DNA of 35,599 nucleotides. It comes from Bacillota bacterium (GTDB taxonomy: Bacteria; Bacillota; Clostridia; Lachnospirales; Lachnospiraceae). The notes beneath the pieces were generated by a model. The model was not told where the DNA came from. It worked only from the letters and a program-made list of their open reading frames with translations, and did not search any database. Positions 16,452 to 25,036 of the stretch are shown in pieces. The translations under genes and the position numbers were made by a program. Position 1 is the stretch's first letter. Each line of letters begins with the position of its first letter. The stretch spans positions 1-35,599 of the forward strand of contig JAEZKA010000069.1 in the NCBI GenBank assembly GCA_023436225.1, read 5' to 3'.

Positions 16452-16571
16452 CCACGTATTTAATCGCATGGTTGCAAGATTTACGTCTTGTTTCTGTGCG
16501 GTTGCTGATATTTGATACTGTTAATGCAGGACCGTAATAGAATGAGTTTCACTTCTATTATGGTCTTTTTT
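16434..16571 (+). promoter_or_regulatory. argS transcription attenuator: alternative hairpins and terminator
   Basis: Hairpin A pairs 16434-16454 (the last two Arg codons through the stop) with 16469-16488. Hairpin B pairs TGCGGTTGC (16497-16505) with GCA and ACCGTA (16526-16536). The terminator pairs GACCGTAATAGAA (16530-16542) with TTCTATTATGGTC (16553-16565) before TTTTTT. Hairpin B uses the 5' arm of the terminator, so the two exclude each other. GGTTGC occurs both at 16470-16475 and at 16500-16505, so GTAACC in the leader (16448-16453) could pair with either copy. This is a hand-drawn fold. Confidence 0.7.
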
Positions 16572-16596
16572 ATTATTCAAATTGAAGGAGGTAGCA

Positions 16597-18297
16597 ATGA
16601 AAAAGAATATTGTTATGTTATTGAAAAAAGGACTACAGGATGTACACGATCTTGCATTACCAGATGTGGAGGGTTATATTGAAATACCATCCAATATCGA
16701 ACTGGGTGATTTTTCGTTTCCCTGCTTTTCATTAGCCAGAAGCCTGAAAAAGAGTCCTAAAATGATTGCCGAAGAACTGTGCAACCACTTAACCCCAATT
16801 GCAAGCAACTATATGATTGATGACATAAAAGCTGTGAATGGATACCTTAATATTTTTATCGATCGCAAATACTTCGTTCATCAGATCATAACCGATGTTC
16901 TTAATGCTTCGTACGGTTCCTCGGATATTGGATCAGGAAAAACAGTCTGCTTGGACTACTCCTCTCCTAATATCGCCAAGAATTTTCATGTAGGACATTT
17001 ACGTACTACAGTAATCGGAAATAGCCTTTCGAAAATATATACCAAGCTCGGATATAAGGTGATACGTATCAATCATTTAGGTGATTGGGGTACGCAATTC
17101 GGTAAGCTAATCGTTGCTTATAAAAGGTGGAGCAGCAAGAAAACAGTTGAGGAAAAGGGGATTGAGGAACTCCTGCGCCTTTATGTGCTTTTCGGAAATG
17201 AAGCAAAAAATAATTCTGTATTAAATGATGAGGCAAGGGCCTGGTTCGCCAAAATGGAAAATGGTGATGAAGAAGCTCTGGCTATATGGCAATGGTTCAA
17301 AGAAATCAGTCTGGTTGAATTTGAACGTGTGTACAAAATGCTTAAGATTGAATTCGATTCCTATGTAGGTGAAAGCTTCTATATGGACAAAGTACCAGCA
17401 CTTGTATCCGAATTAAATGAGAAAAAGCTGCTTGTTGAAAGTGAAGGGGCAAATATCATTAATTTAGAGGACTATGATATGCCACCCTGCCTCATTACTA
17501 AGAAAGACGGCAGTTCCATTTATCATTCCCGTGACATCGCCGCAGCCATATATCGTAAACAAACCTATCATTTTGATAAATGCATTTATGTAACCGGAAT
17601 GGAGCAAAAGCTTCATTTCTCACAGGTATTTAAAGCAATTGAACTGATGGGATATGACTGGTCAAAGGATTTATACCACATACCATATGGTCTTGTAAGA
17701 ATGGATGGTGCTAAATTATCAACCAGAAAGGGAAATGCATTATACGCAGAAGATATATTAAAGGAAGCAATATCAAGAGCCAGAAAGGCAATTGAAGCAA
17801 AGAACCCAAATCTACAGGACAAGGAAAGCACAGCAAGTAAAATCGGGATTGGAGCTGTGATATTCCATGACTTATCTAATCAGTTGATTAAAGATGTTAA
17901 TTTCAACTGGGATGATGTATTAAATTTTGATGGAATGACAGCTCCTTACATCCAATACACCTACGCTCGTTGCAAGAGTATATTACGTAAATCATATCAT
18001 AGTAATAATGATGTAGATATAGTGCACTTAACGGACGACATCAGCTATGAGTTAGTCAAGAAGCTGTCCTTATACCCTGACATCATCAAAGATACCGCGG
18101 TTAAGTTCGAACCCTATCTTATTGCAAGATATGCTTATCAGCTCTCCGTCTTGTTCAATAAATTCTATCATGAATGCAGAATATTGAATGCTGAGGATGA
18201 AGTGAAGAAAGCTCGAATTGCTCTGGTTGATGCCGTTCAAAAAGTCATAAGTGACTCCATGTCACTATTAGGCATCGAGTGCCCGGAGGAAATGTAA
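16597..18297 (+). CDS. argS: arginyl-tRNA synthetase
   Basis: This 566-residue class I synthetase charges tRNA-Arg with arginine in the cytoplasm. The N-terminal Add domain (about 1-105) is present. The HIGH motif is HVGH (131-134) within NIAKNFHVGHLRTT, and the KMSKS-equivalent is KLSTR (373-377) in MDGAKLSTRKGN. MTAPYIQYTYAR opens the C-terminal anticodon-binding domain, which ends YHECRIL...SDSMSLLGIECPEEM as is usual. The start at ATG 16597 follows AAGGAGG; the upstream in-frame TTG at 16582 precedes this site and is unlikely. Expression is probably controlled by the leader peptide and terminator just upstream. It is convergent with the next gene, which ends only 12 bases away. Confidence 0.96.
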   Translation: MKKNIVMLLKKGLQDVHDLALPDVEGYIEIPSNIELGDFSFPCFSLARSLKKSPKMIAEELCNHLTPIASNYMIDDIKAVNGYLNIFIDRKYFVHQIITDVLNASYGSSDIGSGKTVCLDYSSPNIAKNFHVGHLRTTVIGNSLSKIYTKLGYKVIRINHLGDWGTQFGKLIVAYKRWSSKKTVEEKGIEELLRLYVLFGNEAKNNSVLNDEARAWFAKMENGDEEALAIWQWFKEISLVEFERVYKMLKIEFDSYVGESFYMDKVPALVSELNEKKLLVESEGANIINLEDYDMPPCLITKKDGSSIYHSRDIAAAIYRKQTYHFDKCIYVTGMEQKLHFSQVFKAIELMGYDWSKDLYHIPYGLVRMDGAKLSTRKGNALYAEDILKEAISRARKAIEAKNPNLQDKESTASKIGIGAVIFHDLSNQLIKDVNFNWDDVLNFDGMTAPYIQYTYARCKSILRKSYHSNNDVDIVHLTDDISYELVKKLSLYPDIIKDTAVKFEPYLIARYAYQLSVLFNKFYHECRILNAEDEVKKARIALVDAVQKVISDSMSLLGIECPEEM

Positions 18298-18309
18298 TAC
18301 TTAGCATTC

Positions 18310-19446
18310 CTACTCTTTCCGTCTCATGCCTATATTTAATACCAGGCCAACTGCTATCATGGAGCTGATCAATGAGGTTAGACCATTGCTGACAAAGGGT
18401 AGCGGGAGGCCTGTATTTGGTATAAGCATCGTCGCAACACCGATATTACTAAATATCTGAAACATAAAATAGGCGGATACACCCATACAGATCAGCTTTC
18501 CGATATAATCCGGAGCATGATGAGATATAATTAAGCATCGAATTACTAATAAGGCATATAGCATTATGATAAGAAAGCTCCCGATAAACCCAAACTCCTC
18601 ACCGATTATCGCAAATACAAAATCACTTTCCTTAGCATAGATATAGCTATAATACTTATTATCACCTTCCGAGAAAATTAGCTTACCCTGAAGACCGCCG
18701 GAAGCGATTGCTTCAACGGACTGGTTTTGCTGATAATCTCCGGTCAGCTCGTCGCCCTCATCGTCCGATACAAAGGATAATACTCTCTTCACCTGATAAT
18801 TCTCAATAAAGGGCAGCTTCTGATCAAAGATTACGACAGCTACAATGATCCCAACCACCAACGGAACGACTAACGCAAGCGCCGCACCAATCACCTTATA
18901 TCGGATGCCCGAGCAATATACCATTATGCAGAATACAAATAAAATAGCCAGGGCGGAGCTCAGATGAGGCTCCAGCATAATTAATCCCATTGGTATCGCT
19001 ACTACTGCTACAAGTATGAATAATATATATAATTTGTCCATTTTATTCCTAAGTCTATTACATAAAAAAGCCAGAAACAGAATCAATACGATCTTTGCTA
19101 ATTCAGAGGGTTGAAACGGAATACCGAAGATAATAATCCATCGTTTCACATTATTCAGATTCGATCCTATAACAAGAGTAAGTGCCAAAATAGCATTTAT
19201 ACCAATATACAAGATAATCGATAGATTACTAATAATATGGTAATCAATAAATATAATCACAGCAATCATAACAATTCCAATCATTATTCCCGCCAATTGC
19301 TTTATAAAGATTGCGTTTTGTTCTTCATTTTGCATGAATGCCTGTCGTGTACAATACAAACCAATTATTATGAGAATTATCATAGTTATAATAAGGATGA
19401 AATCCAGCTTTTTCAAGCTTATCTTTATCTTTTCTTTCTGTTTCAC
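18310..19446 (-). CDS. RodA/FtsW/SpoVE (SEDS) family protein
   Basis: This 378-residue membrane protein has about ten hydrophobic segments. SEDS proteins are peptidoglycan glycosyltransferases acting with a class B PBP. Visible motifs are NVKRWIIIFGIPFQPSELAKI, the extracellular-loop stretch QNQSVEAIASGGLQGK, ESDFVFAIIGEEFGFIGS (holding the Asp of the TDF-type motif), and IPNTGLPLPFVSNG. Two places differ from the usual consensus: QPDLGTA reads LEPHLSSAL, with His for the conserved Asp, and the usual SYGGSS reads SNGLTS. It may be a specialised paralogue (for example of sporulation) rather than the housekeeping RodA. No PBP gene is adjacent. Confidence 0.82.
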   Translation of the reverse strand: MKQKEKIKISLKKLDFILIITMIILIIIGLYCTRQAFMQNEEQNAIFIKQLAGIMIGIVMIAVIIFIDYHIISNLSIILYIGINAILALTLVIGSNLNNVKRWIIIFGIPFQPSELAKIVLILFLAFLCNRLRNKMDKLYILFILVAVVAIPMGLIMLEPHLSSALAILFVFCIMVYCSGIRYKVIGAALALVVPLVVGIIVAVVIFDQKLPFIENYQVKRVLSFVSDDEGDELTGDYQQNQSVEAIASGGLQGKLIFSEGDNKYYSYIYAKESDFVFAIIGEEFGFIGSFLIIMLYALLVIRCLIISHHAPDYIGKLICMGVSAYFMFQIFSNIGVATMLIPNTGLPLPFVSNGLTSLISSMIAVGLVLNIGMRRKE

Positions 19447-19605
19447 AACTTCGTTTCCTTTCCATTCATAATAATCAGCGAAATAGTAATATAAGTATCG
19501 ACTCCATTAACTATTATACCCATTATATCCTATAAATTGGTAATTCTCAAGAATTATTCTTCCAGGTTTTGAATCAAAAGAGATGAGGTGTTATTGCAAC
19601 ACAAA

Positions 19606-19643
19606 GACCCCCTTAACAAATAAATAATCCAGTCAAGGAGGTC
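19606..19643 (-). terminator. hairpin after the multicopper oxidase gene
   Basis: GACCCCCTTAAC (19606-19617) pairs with GTCAAGGAGGTC (19632-19643), with one mismatch and one wobble. It lies downstream of the leftward copper-oxidase gene and is followed on that strand by a short T-rich stretch. Confidence 0.6.
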
Positions 19644-19707
19644 ACTTTTACCTAACTATTTTGTTATAATAACGAATCTCAGGTTTTTACCGGTCCACTA
19701 TGTCTTA

Positions 19708-21315
19708 TTATTTCTCAACCACCAGTGGTCTCATCATATCATTATCTTCGTGTTCTAATATGTGGCAATGCCATACATAATCCCCACAATGCTCCTTAAA
19801 ATGAATCACGATCGATGTCACTTGACCGGGGTCCGTTCTAACTACATCCTTCGGTCCCTTTTCATAGGGTAATGGAGGAGTCAAACTATCCAAATCGAAC
19901 TTGTAGTTACCGTCCTCATCAAAATCCTCTGAAGTAAACACCTTTCTTCCTAATATCTCAAAATGAACCAGATGAAGGTGGATTGGATGCGGAAAATTAA
20001 AATTGTTTACAATGTGCCATATCTCAATCGTATCTAATTTCGGTTTTTCTGTTGCCGGAGCATCCCACATTGTATTATTCAGCAAATGCACCACTCTTCC
20101 GTAATGATCCGTTGTCTCATCTAGCTGCATCGTTCTCTCTTTGATTGCTGCTTTTAAGTCAATGCTATGAGAAGGCATCAATTCATCCGGAATAGTACTT
20201 GTATCCGGGCAGCTTAATTCATATCCTACTTTGAATTTCATGATTAGCTCCATCCCCGGAGTCGGTGGACCCTGAACTACGTTCTCAAGGACGATCTCCT
20301 GACCTTCATACTCCGAAAAGTCGATGATCAGATCAATCCTTTCGGCCGGTTCTATAATAAACGAACTGATCTCCACTGAATGATGCAATAAACCCAAATC
20401 CGTTCCTATCTGATAGAATATCCCGCCATTACTAAGCTTTAGCTCATACGCACGTAGATTTGAGGCATTCAATATACGAAACCGGTATTTGCGAGGCTCA
20501 ACCTCTAGATAAGGCCATAGCTTTCCATTTACCACAACGGTATTTCCAAAGAAGAACGATGGTGTAGACGGAACCGGATTATCAACAGGCGGGGTAGCAT
20601 TATCCGGATAGAATAAAGAGCCATCCTCATTAAATGATTTATCCTGTATCATAATCGGAATTTCAAAGTCACCACGGGGTAAATTAAGTCTCTCCTCTAA
20701 ATAGTCCCTGATTAGGTAGAACCCAGCCAGCCCTGCATATACATTCAATCTAGTAATTCCAACTGCATGATCATGGTACCACATGGTTGCACCGGCTTGA
20801 TGATTCGTATACTCATATGCTTCTCTTGTATACTTATGTCCGACGTATCGATTGTCCCTAGAGAACCATGCATCGGGATGCCCATCACTATCCGCTGCCA
20901 CATTAGCCCCGTGAAGATGCACTACCGTCCTTACATCCGGTGTATCCATAGTTCCATGAAGGGTATGGTCCACCGGTAGAAGGTGTTTCTTCGGCAACTT
21001 ATTCTCCCATTTCACTCTGGCAGTCACATCTTTAGGAACCTCCAGTGTAGGCCCTGGATAGGTCCCATCATATCCCCAGATTGTTGTATAGGGAAAGTAT
21101 TTATGAAATCGATGCTTTGCTTCCCTCATTATAATATTGTAATATAATTCACTTCTCTTAGAAGAATCGTATCTTATCACCGGCTCGGCTAGCGCCGGAA
21201 TTGGCAACGGATCCACAAATTTCGGAATTGTTGTCGGATCGGAGGGATTAACTCGAATTTTATCTTCTTCCTGTATCGCAAGTTCATGCCGACGCTTTTT
21301 AAAGAATTTTTTCAT
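19708..21315 (-). CDS. multicopper oxidase, CotA laccase-like
   Basis: This 535-residue three-cupredoxin oxidase should couple one-electron oxidation of phenols, bilirubin or metals to reduction of O2 to water. All four copper motifs are visible: VVHLHGANV, MWYHDHAVG, PHPIHLHLVHFEIL and WHCHILEHEDNDMM, with the axial Met of the type 1 site. The layout and length match the Bacillus spore-coat laccase CotA, which also lacks a Sec or Tat signal. The N-terminus is basic (KKFFKKRRHE) with no signal peptide. A GGAG ribosome site lies 8 bases before the start. It is a single gene in what otherwise looks like an anaerobe, so a spore-coat role is the simplest inference. Confidence 0.92.
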   Translation of the reverse strand: MKKFFKKRRHELAIQEEDKIRVNPSDPTTIPKFVDPLPIPALAEPVIRYDSSKRSELYYNIIMREAKHRFHKYFPYTTIWGYDGTYPGPTLEVPKDVTARVKWENKLPKKHLLPVDHTLHGTMDTPDVRTVVHLHGANVAADSDGHPDAWFSRDNRYVGHKYTREAYEYTNHQAGATMWYHDHAVGITRLNVYAGLAGFYLIRDYLEERLNLPRGDFEIPIMIQDKSFNEDGSLFYPDNATPPVDNPVPSTPSFFFGNTVVVNGKLWPYLEVEPRKYRFRILNASNLRAYELKLSNGGIFYQIGTDLGLLHHSVEISSFIIEPAERIDLIIDFSEYEGQEIVLENVVQGPPTPGMELIMKFKVGYELSCPDTSTIPDELMPSHSIDLKAAIKERTMQLDETTDHYGRVVHLLNNTMWDAPATEKPKLDTIEIWHIVNNFNFPHPIHLHLVHFEILGRKVFTSEDFDEDGNYKFDLDSLTPPLPYEKGPKDVVRTDPGQVTSIVIHFKEHCGDYVWHCHILEHEDNDMMRPLVVEK

Positions 21316-21620
21316 TTTATCATCTCCACAAAAATATTAGTTTCCATGTTTTACTATCTATGATAGTATATGATATCCCTTGAATAACGTGTGTCTAAGC
21401 CTGTATAGGAACATATTCCATTATTAAAAGATATATGTATTGATCGGATAATTAATTAGCTAAATACTTCCACTTATGATAATATAGAGTGAGATCAAAC
21501 AGGCTAGCAATTCCGTTGATTACATAAATAGAATTTGTGGAGGTTAATGGAATTTATGAAAGAAAATGCTGTGGCATAGCCGTATAGAAAATTATTAAAT
21601 AGACTTAGGAGGTATAAGCT
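21316..21620. other. intergenic region between divergent genes
   Basis: About 300 A+T-rich bases with no convincing gene or RNA. Promoters for the leftward oxidase and the rightward membrane-protein gene should lie here, but I could not fix either. An AGGAGG ribosome site sits just before 21621. Confidence 0.4.
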
Positions 21621-22058
21621 ATGAATTGGATTAATATCTTTGGACTCGGCACAGTGGTACTCATGCTTCTACCCAATTTTATATATGCAATTAAGATAAA
21701 ATCCTTCGAAAATAAATGTAAGAATAAGACAATGAATATACTAGAACAGCTTGGAAGATATGGCTCTATGTTCTTTATGGTATTTAATATCGGTCTGTAT
21801 GAATTTGGCTTCCGATCGAATGAAGCCTTTGTAATATGGTTGTTCTTAACGATCCTACTCCTTATATTGTACTGGCTATTTTGGTTCATCTTTTTCAAGT
21901 CACCCCGTACTACGCTGCCAATCATGCTTGCTATCCTGCCAAGTGCTATCTTTATTATAAGTGGTGTAATACTAAGACACTGGCTGCTGATTATTAGTGG
22001 AATTCTTTTCAGTATTGGTCATATCTATGTTACATACCAGAACAATCATGCGAAATAA
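21621..22058 (+). CDS. hypothetical four-helix membrane protein
   Basis: This 145-residue protein has hydrophobic segments at about 2-26, 44-66, 70-96 and 98-140 (the last probably two helices). An Asn-Lys-rich cytoplasmic loop (KIKSFENKCKNKTMN) follows the first segment. I do not recognise a named family. An AGGAGG site supports the start. It lies 19 bases upstream of the phosphodiesterase gene and is probably co-transcribed with it. Confidence 0.75.
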   Translation: MNWINIFGLGTVVLMLLPNFIYAIKIKSFENKCKNKTMNILEQLGRYGSMFFMVFNIGLYEFGFRSNEAFVIWLFLTILLLILYWLFWFIFFKSPRTTLPIMLAILPSAIFIISGVILRHWLLIISGILFSIGHIYVTYQNNHAK

Positions 22059-22077
22059 CCCTTTTGGAGGTGAATTG

Positions 22078-23190
22078 ATGTTAAAATATCCGGATTACAA
22101 TAACAGTATCTTAAACTTGATTAACTCGATTGAAAAGCACTTCGGAGTAAAGAATGATCATCCAACTCTTTCCATTGCTGATTCAATCTTAGCAAAGCAA
22201 TATCGGAACGTGGTGGTTATGGTCTTTGATGCTATGGGTAGTCGTAATCTCGAACAGCTACTTCCACCGGATAGCTTCCTACGAAGTCACATGTTGCACG
22301 AAATCACCTCAGTATTTCCCCCAACCACCACTGCAGCGACTACTACACTGGAAAGTGGGCTGTCTCCCTGCGAACACGCATGGCTTGGATGGAGTCTGTA
22401 TTTTCCTGAGCTTGCAGATAACGTCAATCTATTTATTAATACTAATTACGAGGAAGAGCCGATTGCAGATTACCATGTAGCCAGCCAGCTTCTCCCATAT
22501 AAGAATGTAGTTCAGAAGATTAACGAGTTATCACAGGCAAGAGCCGAATCGGTGTCCTATTTCGGTTCATATCACACCGAATGCTATGAAGATATTCTTA
22601 AGTCTGTCGAGACTCTATGTAATGAGGAGGGTCGTCATTACCTCTATACCTATTGGAATGAGCCTGATACCTCTATGCATAAAAAGGGAATTACCAGTGA
22701 AGAGGCTGCCACCTGGGTTTGGCGCATTAACAAAGATCTGGAGGAACTGAGCGATAAGCTGCAAGATACTGTGTTATTCATAACCGCAGATCATGGACAT
22801 ATCAACAGTACAAATAAATACATAGGTGATTATCCCGATATTATCGATACACTGAAATGGATGCCCTCCATTGAGCCAAGAGCTCTTGCTTTCTTTGTGA
22901 AGGAGGGTCGGGAGATGGAATTTGAGACTGCCTTCTTAAGAAACTTTGGAGGCGACTGTATATTACTGCCGAAGCAAGCGGTAATCGATCAGAGACTGTT
23001 CGGAAGGGGTAAAACTCATCCCCGATTCGAAGAATTTCTCGGAGATTATCTGGCGATTGCGATTGGTGATGTATCTATTTTCTATACCAGAAAAGAATGT
23101 GAGCACTTCATTGGTTCCCATGCAGGATTGACCGATCAAGAGATGATGGTACCTCTAATTGTAATCGAATGTAAGGAGAAACCAGAATGA
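22078..23190 (+). CDS. type I phosphodiesterase/nucleotide pyrophosphatase family protein
   Basis: This 370-residue enzyme is of the alkaline phosphatase superfamily. The first metal-ligand Asp is in VVVMVFDAMGSRNL, the likely nucleophile Thr is in the Thr-rich SVFPPTTTAATTT (residues 77-89), and FITADHGHINS holds the Asp-His-x-His metal ligands. A late IGSHAGLTDQEMMVPLI supplies the last His. It probably cleaves phosphodiester or pyrophosphate bonds, with the substrate not readable. There is no signal peptide. The start at 22078 follows TTTTGGAGGTG; earlier in-frame ATGs overlap the upstream gene and lack a ribosome site. Confidence 0.87.
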   Translation: MLKYPDYNNSILNLINSIEKHFGVKNDHPTLSIADSILAKQYRNVVVMVFDAMGSRNLEQLLPPDSFLRSHMLHEITSVFPPTTTAATTTLESGLSPCEHAWLGWSLYFPELADNVNLFINTNYEEEPIADYHVASQLLPYKNVVQKINELSQARAESVSYFGSYHTECYEDILKSVETLCNEEGRHYLYTYWNEPDTSMHKKGITSEEAATWVWRINKDLEELSDKLQDTVLFITADHGHINSTNKYIGDYPDIIDTLKWMPSIEPRALAFFVKEGREMEFETAFLRNFGGDCILLPKQAVIDQRLFGRGKTHPRFEEFLGDYLAIAIGDVSIFYTRKECEHFIGSHAGLTDQEMMVPLIVIECKEKPE

Positions 23191-23240
23191 AGAAATTCGG
23201 TTGCATGCTTTCGTTATACAACAAATAAATACTTATAACA

Positions 23241-23325
23241 AAAGGAACCTCTTTTAAACTGAAGGAACTCTATGACTACTGAATTATCATGAGTATTCCG
23301 TTCAAAATTGAGGTTCCTTTTTAAT
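23241..23325. terminator. shared terminator between phosphodiesterase and aldo/keto reductase genes
   Basis: AAAGGAACCTC (23241-23251) pairs with GAGGTTCCTTT (23310-23320), and inner arms extend the structure. There is a T-run on the plus side and an A-run before the stem. It lies between two convergent genes. Confidence 0.75.
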
Positions 23326-23357
23326 TTCCATCAATACCTATATATTATTTCGTAGCT

Positions 23358-24161
23358 CTACAGCTGATCCAGTGCCTTCATATCCTCGGAATTAATCTCA
23401 AACTCCACCTGAACATTGGAGATAATTCGCTCTTCCTTGGTGGACTTCGGTATAACAACCATATCCTTCTGCAGACAGTAACGGATACAGAGCTGTGCAG
23501 GTGTAACCTGATACTTTGCAGCCATCTCCACAATAGCCTTATCACCGATAATTCTGCCGGTAGCCAGAGGTGAATATGCCGTAATCAGAATATCATGCTT
23601 CTGACAATAATTCACGATCTCCTCCTGGCGGTCACCAATATGAAAACGAATCTGGTTCACCATCGGAACATACTTACACATAGCAAGGATTGGTTCAATG
23701 TGCTTCGGTTCGAAATTGGAGATACCGATTGCCTTCACCTTACCGCTGTCATATATCTCTTCAAATGCCTTCCAGCTGGCTAAATTGCCTTCCGTACAAT
23801 CGATACCTATCTTATCCCACGGCCAGGGTGCATGGATCAGATAAAGATCAATATAATCAAGACCCAATGCTGTCAGCGACTTCTGAAAGCATTCATGGGC
23901 AATCTCATAGCCCTTGAACTGAGCCGGCAGCTTAGTGGTTACGAAGATCTCCTCCCTCGGTATTCCTGAATCCTTGATGGCCCTTCCTACGCTGGCTTCG
24001 TTGCCGTAAGCCATTGCAGTATCAATATGTCTATATCCATGCTTTAGTGCCCATAATACCGAATTGTATGCTTCTTCCCCTTCGGGTATCTGCCAGGTTC
24101 CAAGCCCCAGCTTGGGCATCTTTATCCCATTCTTTAGTGTAAAGGTATCCTGTAAAATCAT
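23358..24161 (-). CDS. aldo/keto reductase
   Basis: This 267-residue NADPH-dependent reductase of the AKR5-like bacterial group reduces aldehydes or ketones. The catalytic tetrad is visible: Asp and Tyr in HIDTAMAYGNE, Lys in VTTKLP, and His in YLIHAPWPW. Other signatures are GLGTWQ near the N-terminus, IGISNF, and the NADPH phosphate-binding VVIPKSTKEERIISN near the C-terminus. Its 5' region, about 155 bases upstream, carries a promoter with a 19-bp spacer and internal palindrome, the mark of a MerR-controlled gene, and a MerR gene is divergent. Control by a reactive aldehyde is therefore likely. The physiological substrate is unknown. Confidence 0.93.
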   Translation of the reverse strand: MILQDTFTLKNGIKMPKLGLGTWQIPEGEEAYNSVLWALKHGYRHIDTAMAYGNEASVGRAIKDSGIPREEIFVTTKLPAQFKGYEIAHECFQKSLTALGLDYIDLYLIHAPWPWDKIGIDCTEGNLASWKAFEEIYDSGKVKAIGISNFEPKHIEPILAMCKYVPMVNQIRFHIGDRQEEIVNYCQKHDILITAYSPLATGRIIGDKAIVEMAAKYQVTPAQLCIRYCLQKDMVVIPKSTKEERIISNVQVEFEINSEDMKALDQL

Positions 24162-24263
24162 GTATTTATCCTCCTTTTAATATAATATAAACGTAGTGAG
24201 CAAAATGCAAGCGGAGCTCTCGCAAAGCAAGCTTGCTTGTGAGTATGCGATCGTAGTGAAAGA

Positions 24264-24289
24264 TCATGAACAGCTACTTGTTCATGATA
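24264..24289. repeat. inverted repeat in the 5' region of the aldo/keto reductase gene
   Basis: TCATGAACA and TGTTCATGA form a perfect 9-bp stem with a short loop, in the transcribed leader between the MerR-type promoter and the reductase start. A second inverted stretch built on GCAAGC/GCTTGC lies near 24205-24235. Their function is unknown. Confidence 0.45.
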
Positions 24290-24322
24290 TGATGGTCTAT
24301 CAGATAATAATTGACATATTTT

Positions 24323-24353
24323 ATTATAAATGCTAAAGTTAACTTTAAGTCAA
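24323..24353 (-). promoter_or_regulatory. MerR-type promoter with 19-bp spacer driving the aldo/keto reductase
   Basis: On the minus strand a perfect TTGACT (24353-24348) and TATAAT (24328-24323) are separated by exactly 19 bases. The spacer contains the perfect 14-base palindrome TAAAGTTAACTTTA (24334-24347). Over-long spacers with a central palindrome are the recognised target of MerR activators, which distort the DNA to realign the two elements. Confidence 0.85.
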
Positions 24354-24514
24354 TAGGTTTAACATATTTTGTGAAAATAATTCAGTAACTCGTGTTTTCC
24401 TATTAATTTCTTATTAGAGGATTTTTGTCTTACGCGATATTTTTGAAGTATAATCGATGAGTAAAATGCTAAAGTAAGTTTTTCTTGGCAATACAAAATT
24501 CATTTTGAAAGAGT

Positions 24515-24546
24515 AAAAGTTGCTTCCCGATTGTAAGAGCAACTTA
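24515..24546. repeat. hairpin upstream of the merR-like gene
   Basis: AAGTTGCT and AGCAACTT form an inverted repeat about 85 bases before the MerR start. It could be a small terminator or part of the leader. Around 24463-24480 the wording ATGCTAAAGT from the MerR operator recurs. Otherwise the 24162-24625 gap holds no gene. Confidence 0.4.
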
Positions 24547-24625
24547 ATCTTAATCATTCTAATGGTTACACCTACACACTTATTTCAAATAATTTATAGA
24601 TATAGCTTTTTAGGAGGATTATAAC

Positions 24626-25036
24626 ATGAACTATTCTATTCAGCAGGCTGCAAAGAAGTTGGGATTAACCGCTTCTGCTCTGCGCTATTATGACAAAGAG
24701 GGGTTGCTCCCAACTCTAAAGCGGACCGAAAGCGGAATCCGTACCTTTAGCGATACAGATCTCGATTGGTTGGGACTGATCTGTTGTCTTAAGAACAGCG
24801 GTATGCCTATTCTAGAAATCAAGCAATTTATGAATCTATGCTTAGGCGGCGAAAATACCTGTGAAGAGCGTAAGGAGGTTCTAGAGAAGCATAAATCCGA
24901 GATTTTGAAGCAGATGGAGGTTCTTAAGAACAGTCTGAATATTGTAAATTATAAAATAGATCACTACAAAGAAATAGGAATCTTTCACATTGATCAAGAA
25001 AACGGAGGTGTATCCTGTGACAAATCTGCTTCATAA
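24626..25036 (+). CDS. MerR family transcriptional regulator
   Basis: This 136-residue protein has an N-terminal winged helix, YSIQQAAKKLGLTASALRYYDKEGLLP (residues 3-29), with the SALRYYD and GLLP signatures. The second half of the DNA-binding domain is GIRTFSDTDLDWLGLICCLKNSGMPILEIKQFM. A dimerisation coiled coil (about 80-118) and a short tail NYKIDHYKEIG follow. No clear metal site is seen; Cys residues at 54-55 and near CLGGENTC could matter in sensing. It probably activates the divergent aldo/keto reductase through the 19-bp-spacer promoter. Its last 20 bases overlap the MBL-fold gene, so the two are coupled. An AGGAGG site supports the start. Confidence 0.92.
   Translation: MNYSIQQAAKKLGLTASALRYYDKEGLLPTLKRTESGIRTFSDTDLDWLGLICCLKNSGMPILEIKQFMNLCLGGENTCEERKEVLEKHKSEILKQMEVLKNSLNIVNYKIDHYKEIGIFHIDQENGGVSCDKSAS

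Noticed and set aside
16395..16571. T-box riboswitch upstream of argS
   Set aside because: There is no AGGGTGG-type T-box sequence and no Stem I AGTA motif. The short Arg-rich ORF with its ribosome site explains the region better.
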